A stretch of 17,426 nt of DNA from Candidatus Microgenomates bacterium (GTDB lineage: Bacteria > Patescibacteriota > Microgenomatia > 2-02-FULL-39-11), in the NCBI GenBank assembly GCA_022866885.1, contig JALHWS010000179.1:1-17426 (forward strand). Reading direction: 5' to 3'. The notes under the pieces were generated by a model. The model had not been told where the DNA came from and did no database searches. It worked only from the letters and a program-made list of their open reading frames with translations. The position numbers and the translations under genes were made by a program. Numbering within the stretch: the stretch's first letter is position 1; the number at the start of each line of letters is the position of its first letter. Below are positions 8,625 through 13,982 of this stretch, piece after piece.

Positions 8625-9772
8625 AAATCGGTATTGACGGAAATGAAGCAAATACCCCCGAAAGGGTCGGTATCGGAGAATATGCCTTTCAACTGCTTAA
8701 GAATATTGCAGTCATGGATAAAAAAAATGATTATGATATTTTATTAAAAAATGACCCGCAGACATCTTTACCAAAAGAAAAGGAAAATTGGCATTATAAA
8801 GTTTTCGGTCCCCGTTTTTTTTGGACACAGTTCGCCTTACCGGCAAGGTTACTCCTCAAAAGTGGTAGATATGATGTTTTCTTTTCGCCGACGCATTATG
8901 CTCCAAGATACGTCAATTGTCCGTTGGTGATCTCGGTTATGGACCTCTCTTACATTTATTTTCCGGAAATGTTTAAGAAAAAGGACTTATACCAATTAAG
9001 ATTATGGACGGATTATTCGGTCAGAAAGGCCGACAGAATAATGACCATAAGCCAGTATTCCAAGTCGGCAATTGTTGATTATTACAAAGTTCCCGCTGAG
9101 AAAGTGGTGGTAACTTATCCGGGATACAATAAAGAAAATTACAAATTATCCTTCGACTGCGCTCAGGGCGGGCAAATTACAAAGTACAAATTAAAAATGA
9201 ATAAAATAAGACATAAATATAAAATAAACGGGGATTATATTTTGTTTGTGGGGACGCTGCAACCGAGGAAAAACCTTGTAAGATTAATTGAAGCGTTCGC
9301 GATCCTTAAAGAGGATTCTTCTTGCAGTAACTTACAACTGGTAATCGTCGGGAAAAAAGGCTGGTTATATGAAAAAATATTTGAGAAAGTTAAACAATTA
9401 AATTTAAAAAATGAAATTATTTTTCTTGATTATATTAGCGAAGATGATTTACCAGTTCTATATCAAGGAGCCAGCTGTTTTGTTTTGCCCAGCCTTTATG
9501 AGGGCTTCGGGATACCGGCGGTTGAAGCAATGGCCTGCGGTTGTCCGATTGCCGTCAGTAACGTCTCATCACTGCCTGAAATAGTCGGGGAGGCGGGAGT
9601 CACTTTTGACCCGTTGGATGTTAATGATATGGCCAAAAGCATTAAAAGCCTGCTTACGGATAACCGGTTACGGGAGGAATTGGTCAGGAAAGGTTTGGAA
9701 AGAGTCAAATTATTTGACTGGAAAGAATGTACAAAGAAAACACTGTCCGTTTTACAGGTATTAGGAAATTAA
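8621..9772 (+). CDS. GT4-family glycosyltransferase (second of a tandem pair)
   Basis: A 383-residue GT4 paralogue of the preceding protein. Seen: MKIGIDGNEAN, the GIGEYAF loop, VMDLSY where the paralogue has VHDLVV, GTLQPRKNL and YEGFGIPAVEAMACG with the E294-x7-E302 pair. The start overlaps the upstream stop by four bases. An unusual stretch, residues 177-191 (from SFDCAQGGQ to YKL), lies in the linker between the two GT-B domains, where the paralogue is about 12 residues shorter. It coincides with a 45-bp segment bounded by 9-bp direct repeats (9140-9148 and 9185-9193). Removing one repeat unit leaves the reading frame intact and a normal linker, so the enzyme is probably still active. This is the last gene of the overlapping series. 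Confidence 0.9.
   Translation: MKIGIDGNEANTPERVGIGEYAFQLLKNIAVMDKKNDYDILLKNDPQTSLPKEKENWHYKVFGPRFFWTQFALPARLLLKSGRYDVFFSPTHYAPRYVNCPLVISVMDLSYIYFPEMFKKKDLYQLRLWTDYSVRKADRIMTISQYSKSAIVDYYKVPAEKVVVTYPGYNKENYKLSFDCAQGGQITKYKLKMNKIRHKYKINGDYILFVGTLQPRKNLVRLIEAFAILKEDSSCSNLQLVIVGKKGWLYEKIFEKVKQLNLKNEIIFLDYISEDDLPVLYQGASCFVLPSLYEGFGIPAVEAMACGCPIAVSNVSSLPEIVGEAGVTFDPLDVNDMAKSIKSLLTDNRLREELVRKGLERVKLFDWKECTKKTLSVLQVLGN
9140..9193. repeat. In-frame 45-bp insertion flanked by 9-bp direct repeats
   Basis: TACAAATTA occurs at 9140-9148 and again at 9185-9193, both in the same codon phase and 45 bp apart. Between them is a GC-rich core, CCTTCGACTGCGCTCAGGG (9150-9168), which stands out from the AT-rich surroundings. 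I recall similar CTTCGACTxCGCTCAGG strings as dispersed repeats in many bacterial assemblies; this was not checked. Deleting one unit would join NYK directly to LKMNK and give a normal GT4 interdomain linker. The pattern fits an in-frame insertion of a small repeat element. Confidence 0.55.
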
Positions 9773-9780
9773 GGTATACT
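9751..9780 (+). promoter_or_regulatory. Promoter for a leaderless acetyltransferase mRNA
   Basis: TTTACA (9751-9756), an 18-bp spacer and TATACT (9775-9780) precede the ATG at 9788 by seven bases. The -35 box is within the last codons of the upstream GT4 gene. No Shine-Dalgarno is present. This supports ATG 9788 over the in-frame ATG at 9800. Confidence 0.65.
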
Positions 9781-9787
9781 TCAACTT

Positions 9788-10381
9788 ATGAAAGACCGGA
9801 TGGGTAATACATTGTCAACGGCCAAAGCCTGTCAAAAAGGAGTAAACAGATTGAAGAATATCTGCGCGGATTTCGAACTGTGGTTACTGCGTCTTGCCGG
9901 GCATATACCTTCACATACAATCAGGTTACTCTGTTACAGATCAGCAGGGATAAAGATAGGTCAGGGTTCGCGGGTACACATGTGGGCAAATTTTTTCCAG
10001 CCGGAAAACATCACTCTCGGAACTGATACAATTGTCGGCGACCATGTTTTTCTGGACGGCCGGGCGAAATTAACAATCGGCAGCCACGTTGATATCGCTT
10101 CAAGCGTGATGATCTATAATTCCCAGCATGAGATTGACAGTGATGATTTTCACGCCACCTACGAACCAGTGGTAATTGAGGATTATGTTTTTATCGGTCC
10201 ACGGGTCATTATTTTGCCGGGAGTGACGATTGGTAGAGGTGCAGTAGGGGCCGCCGGAGCAGTCGTCACCAAAAATATTTCTCCTTTTGCCGTTGTGGCC
10301 GGCATTCCAGCGCAAGCGATTGGAGAGCGAAAAAACAAAAATCCCCACTATAATCTTGGCCGGCCCAGGCTTTTTCAATGA
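9788..10381 (+). CDS. Hexapeptide-repeat O-acetyltransferase (WcaF/maltose acetyltransferase-like)
   Basis: A 197-residue left-handed beta-helix acyltransferase, expected to transfer acetyl from acetyl-CoA to a sugar hydroxyl of the surface glycan. Seen: an N-terminal helical region (1-52), then hexapeptide-repeat turns (about 55-175), including IKIGQGSRV, ITLGTDTIVGDHVFLDG, LTIGSHVDIAS and VIILPGVTIGRGAVGAAGAVVTK. The usual catalytic His is H114 in YNSQHEI. The AGIPAQAIGERK ending is typical of the family. It has its own promoter and lies directly after the glycosyltransferase genes, which supports a glycan-decorating role. A second, diverged copy of its last 38 codons lies at 11904-12020 beyond the RAYT element. 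Confidence 0.9.
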   Translation: MKDRMGNTLSTAKACQKGVNRLKNICADFELWLLRLAGHIPSHTIRLLCYRSAGIKIGQGSRVHMWANFFQPENITLGTDTIVGDHVFLDGRAKLTIGSHVDIASSVMIYNSQHEIDSDDFHATYEPVVIEDYVFIGPRVIILPGVTIGRGAVGAAGAVVTKNISPFAVVAGIPAQAIGERKNKNPHYNLGRPRLFQ

Positions 10382-10432
10382 AACTATCAGTCAGGAGATG
10401 TGCTGAACTACTTCTAATCAGTTGCCATTAAT

Positions 10433-10457
10433 AGCCTTGCCCACACGGCTTTACATT
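10433..10457. repeat. 25-bp repeat downstream of acetyltransferase (copy 1)
   Basis: This 25-bp stretch matches 12041-12065 at 23 positions and contains CACGGCTTTACAT. Copy 1 and copy 2 both lie just after an acetyltransferase 3' end. ACGGCTTTACAT recurs at 11115-11126 after the Cys-rich gene. AGCC and GGCT could pair around a 10-base loop, and T-rich DNA follows, so it may be a weak terminator. The rest of the gap 10382-10576 shows nothing else except the next promoter. Confidence 0.5.
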
Positions 10458-10538
10458 GTTTGAGAATTGAGGCTAGTATTAAAAGGTTCTAGTTCTATCA
10501 GAAAGAAATAATCCAACTATTTCAATCACGTTGAACGG

Positions 10539-10568
10539 TTGCACTTTCTTCTGTTTAAATGCAATAAT
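10539..10568 (+). promoter_or_regulatory. Promoter for a leaderless Cys-rich protein mRNA
   Basis: TTGCAC (10539-10544), an 18-bp spacer and AATAAT (10563-10568) lie eight bases before ATG 10577. No Shine-Dalgarno is visible. The -10 is a poorer match than at the other sites. Confidence 0.45.
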
Positions 10569-10576
10569 TATTTAAC

Positions 10577-11059
10577 ATGAACAAGTTTACCAAAAATCGA
10601 AGAAATATTTTTGTTATTTTGAGTTTAATAGTATTCGGATTATTTATTATGTATTTTCTCTTTAATAAGTTTATTGTGCCACCGTGGAAATCATATAAAG
10701 GTATTATTTGTGATTTAAACGGATGTCATACATCTGAGATTCAACAACAAAATGAATATTGGATAGATCAAGCAATTATAAAAAAAGATGTTGCATTATG
10801 TAATAACTCCTTGGGTTTTGGCTTTCAAAATAAAGCAAAAGAACAGTCAGTATATGAATGTAAATCAGAATATGCAGTTGGAATAGGCGACTTAGAATAT
10901 TGCAGTAGTCTTGATAAAGAAGTGCAATATGTAAATTGTAGGCAGAAATATGCAATTAAATATCGTAAACCAGAGATATGCGAGGGAATTAGCACTTCAG
11001 GTGATGAAAACGATAGATTATCTATTATAAAAGCATGCAAGAAAGAAGCAGTAAAATAG
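10577..11059 (+). CDS. Single-pass membrane protein with Cys-pair repeats, function unknown
   Basis: A 160-residue protein I do not recognise by name. It has a basic N-terminus (KNRR), one transmembrane helix (about 9-32) with no cleavage motif, and an outer domain rich in Cys and charged residues. The outer domain contains about three degenerate repeats. The first is KKDVALCNNSL followed by ECKSEYAV, the second is GDLEYCSSL then NCRQKYAI, and the third is KPEICEGI then ACKKEAV. Each has a Cys after a D/K-rich turn and a second Cys 11-21 residues later, before an Ala. A disulfide-linked helical-hairpin array facing outward is plausible. Base composition is clearly more AT-rich than the glycan genes. 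It has its own promoter, and a hairpin lies 13 bases after the stop. Confidence 0.7.
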   Translation: MNKFTKNRRNIFVILSLIVFGLFIMYFLFNKFIVPPWKSYKGIICDLNGCHTSEIQQQNEYWIDQAIIKKDVALCNNSLGFGFQNKAKEQSVYECKSEYAVGIGDLEYCSSLDKEVQYVNCRQKYAIKYRKPEICEGISTSGDENDRLSIIKACKKEAVK

Positions 11060-11072
11060 TTCTTCATATGAT

Positions 11073-11091
11073 CTCAGAATCAAGTTCTGAG
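11073..11091 (+). terminator. Hairpin after the Cys-rich gene
   Basis: CTCAGAA and TTCTGAG form a perfect 7-bp stem around the loop TCAAG, 13 bases beyond the stop at 11059. There is no T-run after it, so it is at best an atypical terminator or an mRNA 3'-end stabiliser. Confidence 0.35.
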
Positions 11092-11135
11092 TAAACCCAT
11101 CTGGTAAGCGCATTACGGCTTTACATAGCGAATAA

Positions 11136-11188
11136 GGGGACGGTTCTCAAATAGCCTCGATTCATGGGGACGGTTCTCAAATAGCCTC
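11136..11188. repeat. Tandem 23-bp repeats at the left end of the RAYT element
   Basis: Two identical 23-bp units, at 11136-11158 and 11166-11188 (30-bp period), each begin with GGGGACGGTTCTCA and end with AAATAGCCTC. Only the first 14 bases are shared with the inverted right end at 11883-11896, so the left end appears to have been duplicated. Confidence 0.85.
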
Positions 11189-11201
11189 ATGATTGATAAA
11201 A

Positions 11202-11834
11202 TCAATAATTATGATATCTTATTTTTCTGTGCTCGTTATATCTTTGTTCCCGTGATCCCCATACTTTTTTCTTATAGGTATCCATAATAATATCATTTAT
11301 AGCTATATCTTTGTATTTCTGTTGTCTTTCCTTAGGCGTTTTACCGATTTCCCGAAAGAATAAGTCCTCAGTGATAAGCAGATCTAATTTTCCTTCTGAG
11401 TAATATTTATAACTGGAATAAGGGTACTCCTCAGGATCGCCTATAATTGAGGCTCTTACGGGATTTAATTCGATATATTTCCCACACTGAATAAAATATT
11501 CATCTTTTCCTATAGGCTGACTCTTAAATCTATCCTGCCAGAAATGGCCTATCCAGCCATATTTCTTTTTGTAATAGTAAAAGTAAATAAGATTTATATT
11601 TTTCATAAATGATGAATAGTCGCTCTCATTGTTTGTTTTGATTAAAAAATGGGTATGATTTGGCATAAGACAATAATGATATATATCAAAGGGATGAATT
11701 TCTTTGAGTTCTCCTACAATTTCAAGATATTTATGATAATCCTCATTTTGTTTGAATATAGTATTTAAATTATTTCCCCTGGTCATGATATGATAATATG
11801 ATAAAGGAAGAAGAAGTCGTGGGGATCTTGGCAT
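11202..11834 (-). CDS. REP-associated tyrosine transposase (RAYT, Y1 HUH family)
   Basis: A 210-residue transposase of the IS200-like Y1 group. Seen: the MTRGNN motif (17-22), the HUH metal-binding motif in MPNHTHFLI (58-66; H60 and H62), WIGHFWQDRFKS (94-105) and KYIELNPVRASI (119-130), in which Y120 is the expected nucleophile. These are hallmarks of RAYT proteins, which nick single-stranded hairpin DNA. It looks intact, so it may be active. It reads leftward from near the right end of the element. On the minus strand TTGATA, a 16-bp spacer and TTAATT lie seven bases before the ATG, again suggesting a leaderless mRNA. A small inverted repeat (ATTGAT/ATCAAT, 11192-11206) overlaps the stop codon. 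Confidence 0.92.
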   Translation of the reverse strand: MPRSPRLLLPLSYYHIMTRGNNLNTIFKQNEDYHKYLEIVGELKEIHPFDIYHYCLMPNHTHFLIKTNNESDYSSFMKNINLIYFYYYKKKYGWIGHFWQDRFKSQPIGKDEYFIQCGKYIELNPVRASIIGDPEEYPYSSYKYYSEGKLDLLITEDLFFREIGKTPKERQQKYKDIAINDIIMDTYKKKVWGSREQRYNEHRKIRYHNY

Positions 11835-11841
11835 AATTTAA

Positions 11842-11869
11842 AATTAACACTTTTGTCAATTTTTATCAA
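11842..11869 (-). promoter_or_regulatory. Promoter of the RAYT gene
   Basis: Read on the minus strand: TTGATA (11869-11864), a 16-bp spacer, TTAATT (11847-11842), then seven bases to ATG at 11834. A TTGACA also occurs within the spacer (11859-11854) but lies too close to the ATG to pair with a -10 box at normal spacing. No Shine-Dalgarno is seen. Confidence 0.45.
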
Positions 11870-11903
11870 TATCGTGGTCAAATGAGAACCGTCCCCTATT
11901 TCA

Positions 11904-12020
11904 GTCACAAAAGACGTCGCCCCTTTTGCCATTGTGGCCGGAATTCCGGCCCAAGTGATCGGAGAGCGGAAAAACAAAAATCCCCGTTACCATCTTGGCC
12001 GTCCCAGACTTTTTCAATGA
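11904..12020 (+). pseudogene. Orphan 3' end of a second hexapeptide-repeat acetyltransferase
   Basis: Thirty-eight codons and a TGA stop encode VTKDVAPFAIVAGIPAQVIG and the following ERKNKNPRYHLGRPRLFQ. They match the last 38 residues of the intact acetyltransferase at 9788. DNA identity over 134 bp (10265-10398 against 11904-12037) is about 84% by my count, with most differences in the coding part at third codon positions. Both copies therefore diverged while still making protein. The similarity also continues past the stop. Everything 5' of this tail is missing, and the remnant begins seven bases after the right end of the RAYT element. It has no start codon in frame and is not expected to be expressed as a protein. 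Confidence 0.8.
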
Positions 12021-12040
12021 AATTATCAGTCAGGAGACGG

Positions 12041-12065
12041 AGCCTTACCCGCACGGCTTTACATT
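12041..12065. repeat. 25-bp repeat downstream of acetyltransferase remnant (copy 2)
   Basis: It matches 10433-10457 at 23 of 25 positions and contains CACGGCTTTACAT. It lies 20 bases after the remnant stop. Copy 1 is separated from its own gene by about 30 additional bases, so one copy has an insertion or the other a deletion. Confidence 0.6.
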
Positions 12066-12100
12066 TTTATGAGATTTAAAAATAATCCATTATATCGTTA

Positions 12101-12106
12101 TATAAT
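12101..12106 (+). promoter_or_regulatory. -10 box for a small membrane protein gene
   Basis: A perfect TATAAT lies nine bases before ATG 12116. There is no clear -35 at normal spacing and no Shine-Dalgarno. It fits the leaderless pattern seen elsewhere in the window. Confidence 0.45.
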
Positions 12107-12115
12107 AATCGTATT

Positions 12116-12400
12116 ATGTCTAAAAACTCACGAATAGTATTTATTACTCTCTTGATATTTTTTATCTATCATTTTATCAGGGATATTTATCAAGTCTTTC
12201 ATATCAAAAATCCTATTACAGATTTCCTACACTGGAACCATTTATGGTGTGAACCATACTGCAATTACGTTACTATTCCACCTGAAATATTTATCATCAT
12301 CGCTTCATTTATTATTCTAAAACGAAATAAGATTGGATTATTAGGTAAAATCGTATTCTTATCGCTTATTTTCTGGCCCTTTGCGTTATTATTCCCTTAG
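12116..12400 (+). CDS. Small multi-pass membrane protein, function unknown
   Basis: A 94-residue hydrophobic protein I cannot name. It has a first transmembrane helix (about 7-28), an exposed loop with a distinctive LHWNHLWCEPYCNYVTIPPE stretch (38-57, Cys45 and Cys49), a second helix (about 57-69), a short basic turn (KRNK) and a third helix (about 75-94). The WCxPYC arrangement could be a disulfide or a metal site. No other gene is closely linked. The downstream gap 12401-12542 carries only the next promoter and no recognisable element. Its codon use is AT-rich like the other accessory genes here. The start is supported by a TATAAT box nine bases upstream. Confidence 0.6.
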   Translation: MSKNSRIVFITLLIFFIYHFIRDIYQVFHIKNPITDFLHWNHLWCEPYCNYVTIPPEIFIIIASFIILKRNKIGLLGKIVFLSLIFWPFALLFP

Positions 12401-12516
12401 AATGAATAATTATGTTAGACTCTGAAGTTCGAAAATTGTTCCCCCTGGCGAGTATTTGACTTTAGGCCTTCATAACAGCCCTTTTCCTTCTAAGTATGAA
12501 TGGACGTTAGAGCTTT

Positions 12517-12525
12517 TGATATAAT
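12517..12525 (+). promoter_or_regulatory. Extended -10 promoter for PEP-utiliser-like gene
   Basis: TGATATAAT is a TGn-extended perfect -10 box. It lies 17 bases before the first of two adjacent in-frame ATGs (12543 and 12546), giving a leader of only about 10 bases. No -35 or Shine-Dalgarno is evident. Confidence 0.5.
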
Positions 12526-12542
12526 CATTCCAATAGATATTA

Positions 12543-13772
12543 ATGATGAATATGACAAACTCTCACCAATATGAAAAATTGTTTTCGAGAGATTTCTCGT
12601 TACCCTCTGTTGAAGCTTGGGTAAGAGGAGAAAGCACAAATCCTAAAGGATGGTCAAAAGAAAAACAACCTTATCTTCCCTACATAATTACCGAAAGATC
12701 TGATAATACCGTTCATTTCTATTATGACTTAAAAGGTGTCGCATGGGTTCAAAACCTATTAGTCAAACTTGCTCGTGAAAATAAGAATTTCATTTCTATA
12801 ATTGAAAAAACGGTTTTAGAGAAATTAACCTTTATCCGACCAATTTACGAAAAAGAGCAAGTTATCAGTCTTACTCAGCTTAAAATGTTTTTAAAAGAGC
12901 TTGAGGAAGGATACCCTTGGTTTGAAGCTATGTGGTGGTTTTTTCAGATGGATGACGAATCTAAAGTAGCGGGATTAGATCTAAAAAACTTGGCAAAAGT
13001 CAGAAAACTAACGGATAAACTATGTAATAGTTCTGATACTGTTATTCGTAAATCTCTTATTAAGATATTTCCGCAGTTTGGAGAGCTGTCTTCGGTATTA
13101 CAGACAAAAGAAATCATCACTGAAAATATTCCCAAAAAGCAGGAACTAGAAAAAAGAGACAAAGGATATTTTTATACAAAAAATAGATTACTTGCAGGAT
13201 TTGATAAATCGAAAATAGAAAAGATCTTCGGAATTCATTTTACAACTGATCCTATAAAGAAAGTGAGACAACTCACTGGTTCTGCAGCATACCGGGGTGT
13301 AGTCAGAGGATTCGTAAGAAGGATAATGGGTCATAAGCAAATCAATGAAATTAAGGAAGGTGAGATATTAATTTCACCTATGACTATACCAGATTTTATT
13401 CCTGCTATGAAAAAAGCAGCTGCTATAGTAACAGATGAGGGAGGAGTACTTTGTCATGCAGCAATTATTGCAAGAGAATTTAAAAAACCAACTATCGTCG
13501 GAACAATAATCGCAACGAAGAGACTACAAGATGGCGACATTGTTGAAGTTAATGCGACTGAGGGCAAAGTTACTCTTATATGTCACGCCGCCATAGTGGC
13601 TAATAAACTAAAAAAACCTTGCATTGTTGGCACTCGCTTTGCAACTGATTTATTCAAAGACGGTGATTATGTAGAGGTTGATGCTGATAAAGGATTAATT
13701 ACACTTATAAATAGAAAAGACAAAATAAATAGGTTTAAAAGAACAATGACCTGGGACACTCTGTTTCAATAG
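12543..13772 (+). CDS. PEP-utilising enzyme mobile-domain protein with duplicated His motif
   Basis: A 409-residue protein whose C-terminus is a PEP-utiliser mobile (phospho-His swivelling) domain, as in PEP synthase and pyruvate phosphate dikinase. Seen: ILISPMTIPDFIPAMKKAA (275-293), TDEGGVLCHAAIIARE (297-312) with the expected phospho-His H305, then KPTIVGT and LQDGDIVEV. Immediately after it, residues 347-389 repeat the CHAAI, KKP, IVGT, AT and DGD elements, with a second candidate His at H348. The repeat lacks the preceding TDEGG. The N-terminal 240 residues (FSRDFSLPSVEAWVRGE, WWFFQMDD) are not recognised, and no ATP-grasp or PEP-binding TIM barrel is present. It may therefore be a phosphocarrier or part of a split enzyme. 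Start choice among Met1, Met2 and Met4 is uncertain. It is AT-rich and monocistronic. Confidence 0.8.
   Translation: MMNMTNSHQYEKLFSRDFSLPSVEAWVRGESTNPKGWSKEKQPYLPYIITERSDNTVHFYYDLKGVAWVQNLLVKLARENKNFISIIEKTVLEKLTFIRPIYEKEQVISLTQLKMFLKELEEGYPWFEAMWWFFQMDDESKVAGLDLKNLAKVRKLTDKLCNSSDTVIRKSLIKIFPQFGELSSVLQTKEIITENIPKKQELEKRDKGYFYTKNRLLAGFDKSKIEKIFGIHFTTDPIKKVRQLTGSAAYRGVVRGFVRRIMGHKQINEIKEGEILISPMTIPDFIPAMKKAAAIVTDEGGVLCHAAIIAREFKKPTIVGTIIATKRLQDGDIVEVNATEGKVTLICHAAIVANKLKKPCIVGTRFATDLFKDGDYVEVDADKGLITLINRKDKINRFKRTMTWDTLFQ
13452..13709 (+). repeat. Tandem 129-bp (43-residue) coding duplication
   Basis: Residues 304-346 (13452-13580) and 347-389 (13581-13709) align without gaps, 26 of 43 identical by my count. 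DNA identity is clearly lower, so the duplication is old and not an assembly artefact. Both copies keep CHAAI, KKP, IVGT, AT, DGD and VEV. Confidence 0.85.
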
Positions 13773-13780
13773 GAAAACTA

Positions 13781-13789
13781 TGTTACAAT
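13781..13789 (+). promoter_or_regulatory. Extended -10 promoter for the caspase-like module
   Basis: TGTTACAAT (TGn plus TACAAT) begins eight bases after the stop of the upstream gene and ends ten bases before ATG 13800. There is no Shine-Dalgarno. An ATG at 13793 opens only a five-codon frame. Confidence 0.5.
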
Positions 13790-13799
13790 AATATGGATT

Positions 13800-13982
13800 A
13801 TGGATCTTAAAGAGAAATTCTATAAAGTCTACAACAATCTGCCGCTTAACCTTCGGGATGAGGTGATTATCGTGATTGGGGAAGAACCTGTCACCTGGAA
13901 AGTTGCCAGACTCGAGATCGACCAAAATACCAAATTAGCCCAGACAATTTTAGAAAAGTTGGACGCATTGCATATTATATGA
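13800..13982 (+). CDS. Small protein of the caspase-like module, function unknown
   Basis: A 60-residue soluble, acidic protein beginning MDLKEKFYKVYNNLPLNLRD, followed by EVIIVIGEEPVTWKVARLEI and a helical end (TKLAQTILEKLDALHII). The predicted order is helix, beta hairpin, helix. There is no Cys, signal peptide or membrane segment, and no family can be named. The stop overlaps the next start as ATGA (13979-13982), so it is co-translated with the 80-residue protein and the peptidase that follows. Codon use resembles the glycan genes more than the AT-rich genes just upstream. Obvious candidate roles are an adaptor, regulator or substrate of the peptidase. This is inferred only from linkage. 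Confidence 0.65.
   Translation: MDLKEKFYKVYNNLPLNLRDEVIIVIGEEPVTWKVARLEIDQNTKLAQTILEKLDALHII

Larger units (their letters stand above)
11136..11896 (-). mobile_element. RAYT (REP-associated Tyr transposase) element with inverted ends
   Basis: A single-gene element carrying a Y1 HUH transposase. The 14-bp end GGGGACGGTTCTCA occurs in direct orientation at 11136-11149 and 11166-11179 on the left and inverted at 11883-11896 on the right. No target-site duplication is evident, as expected for HUH Y1 transposition. The right end directly abuts the leftover 3' end of an acetyltransferase gene. Confidence 0.7.

Noticed and set aside
10382..10576. Possible small RNA or tRNA gene in the gap after the acetyltransferase
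   Set aside because: No cloverleaf, strong hairpin or isolated promoter-terminator pair is visible. The promoter-like sequence fits the next gene.
11136..11188. Possible mini CRISPR array (23-bp repeats with a 7-bp spacer)
   Set aside because: There are only two units, the spacer is far too short, no cas gene is present, and the same string inverted at 11883-11896 shows it is a transposon end.
11882..12079. Plus-strand 65-residue frame across the acetyltransferase remnant
   Set aside because: It is in a different frame from the recognisable remnant and its protein resembles nothing.
13793..13810. ATG at 13793 as the start of the caspase-like module
   Set aside because: It opens a frame of five codons ending in TAA. 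The ATG at 13800 is in the long frame.
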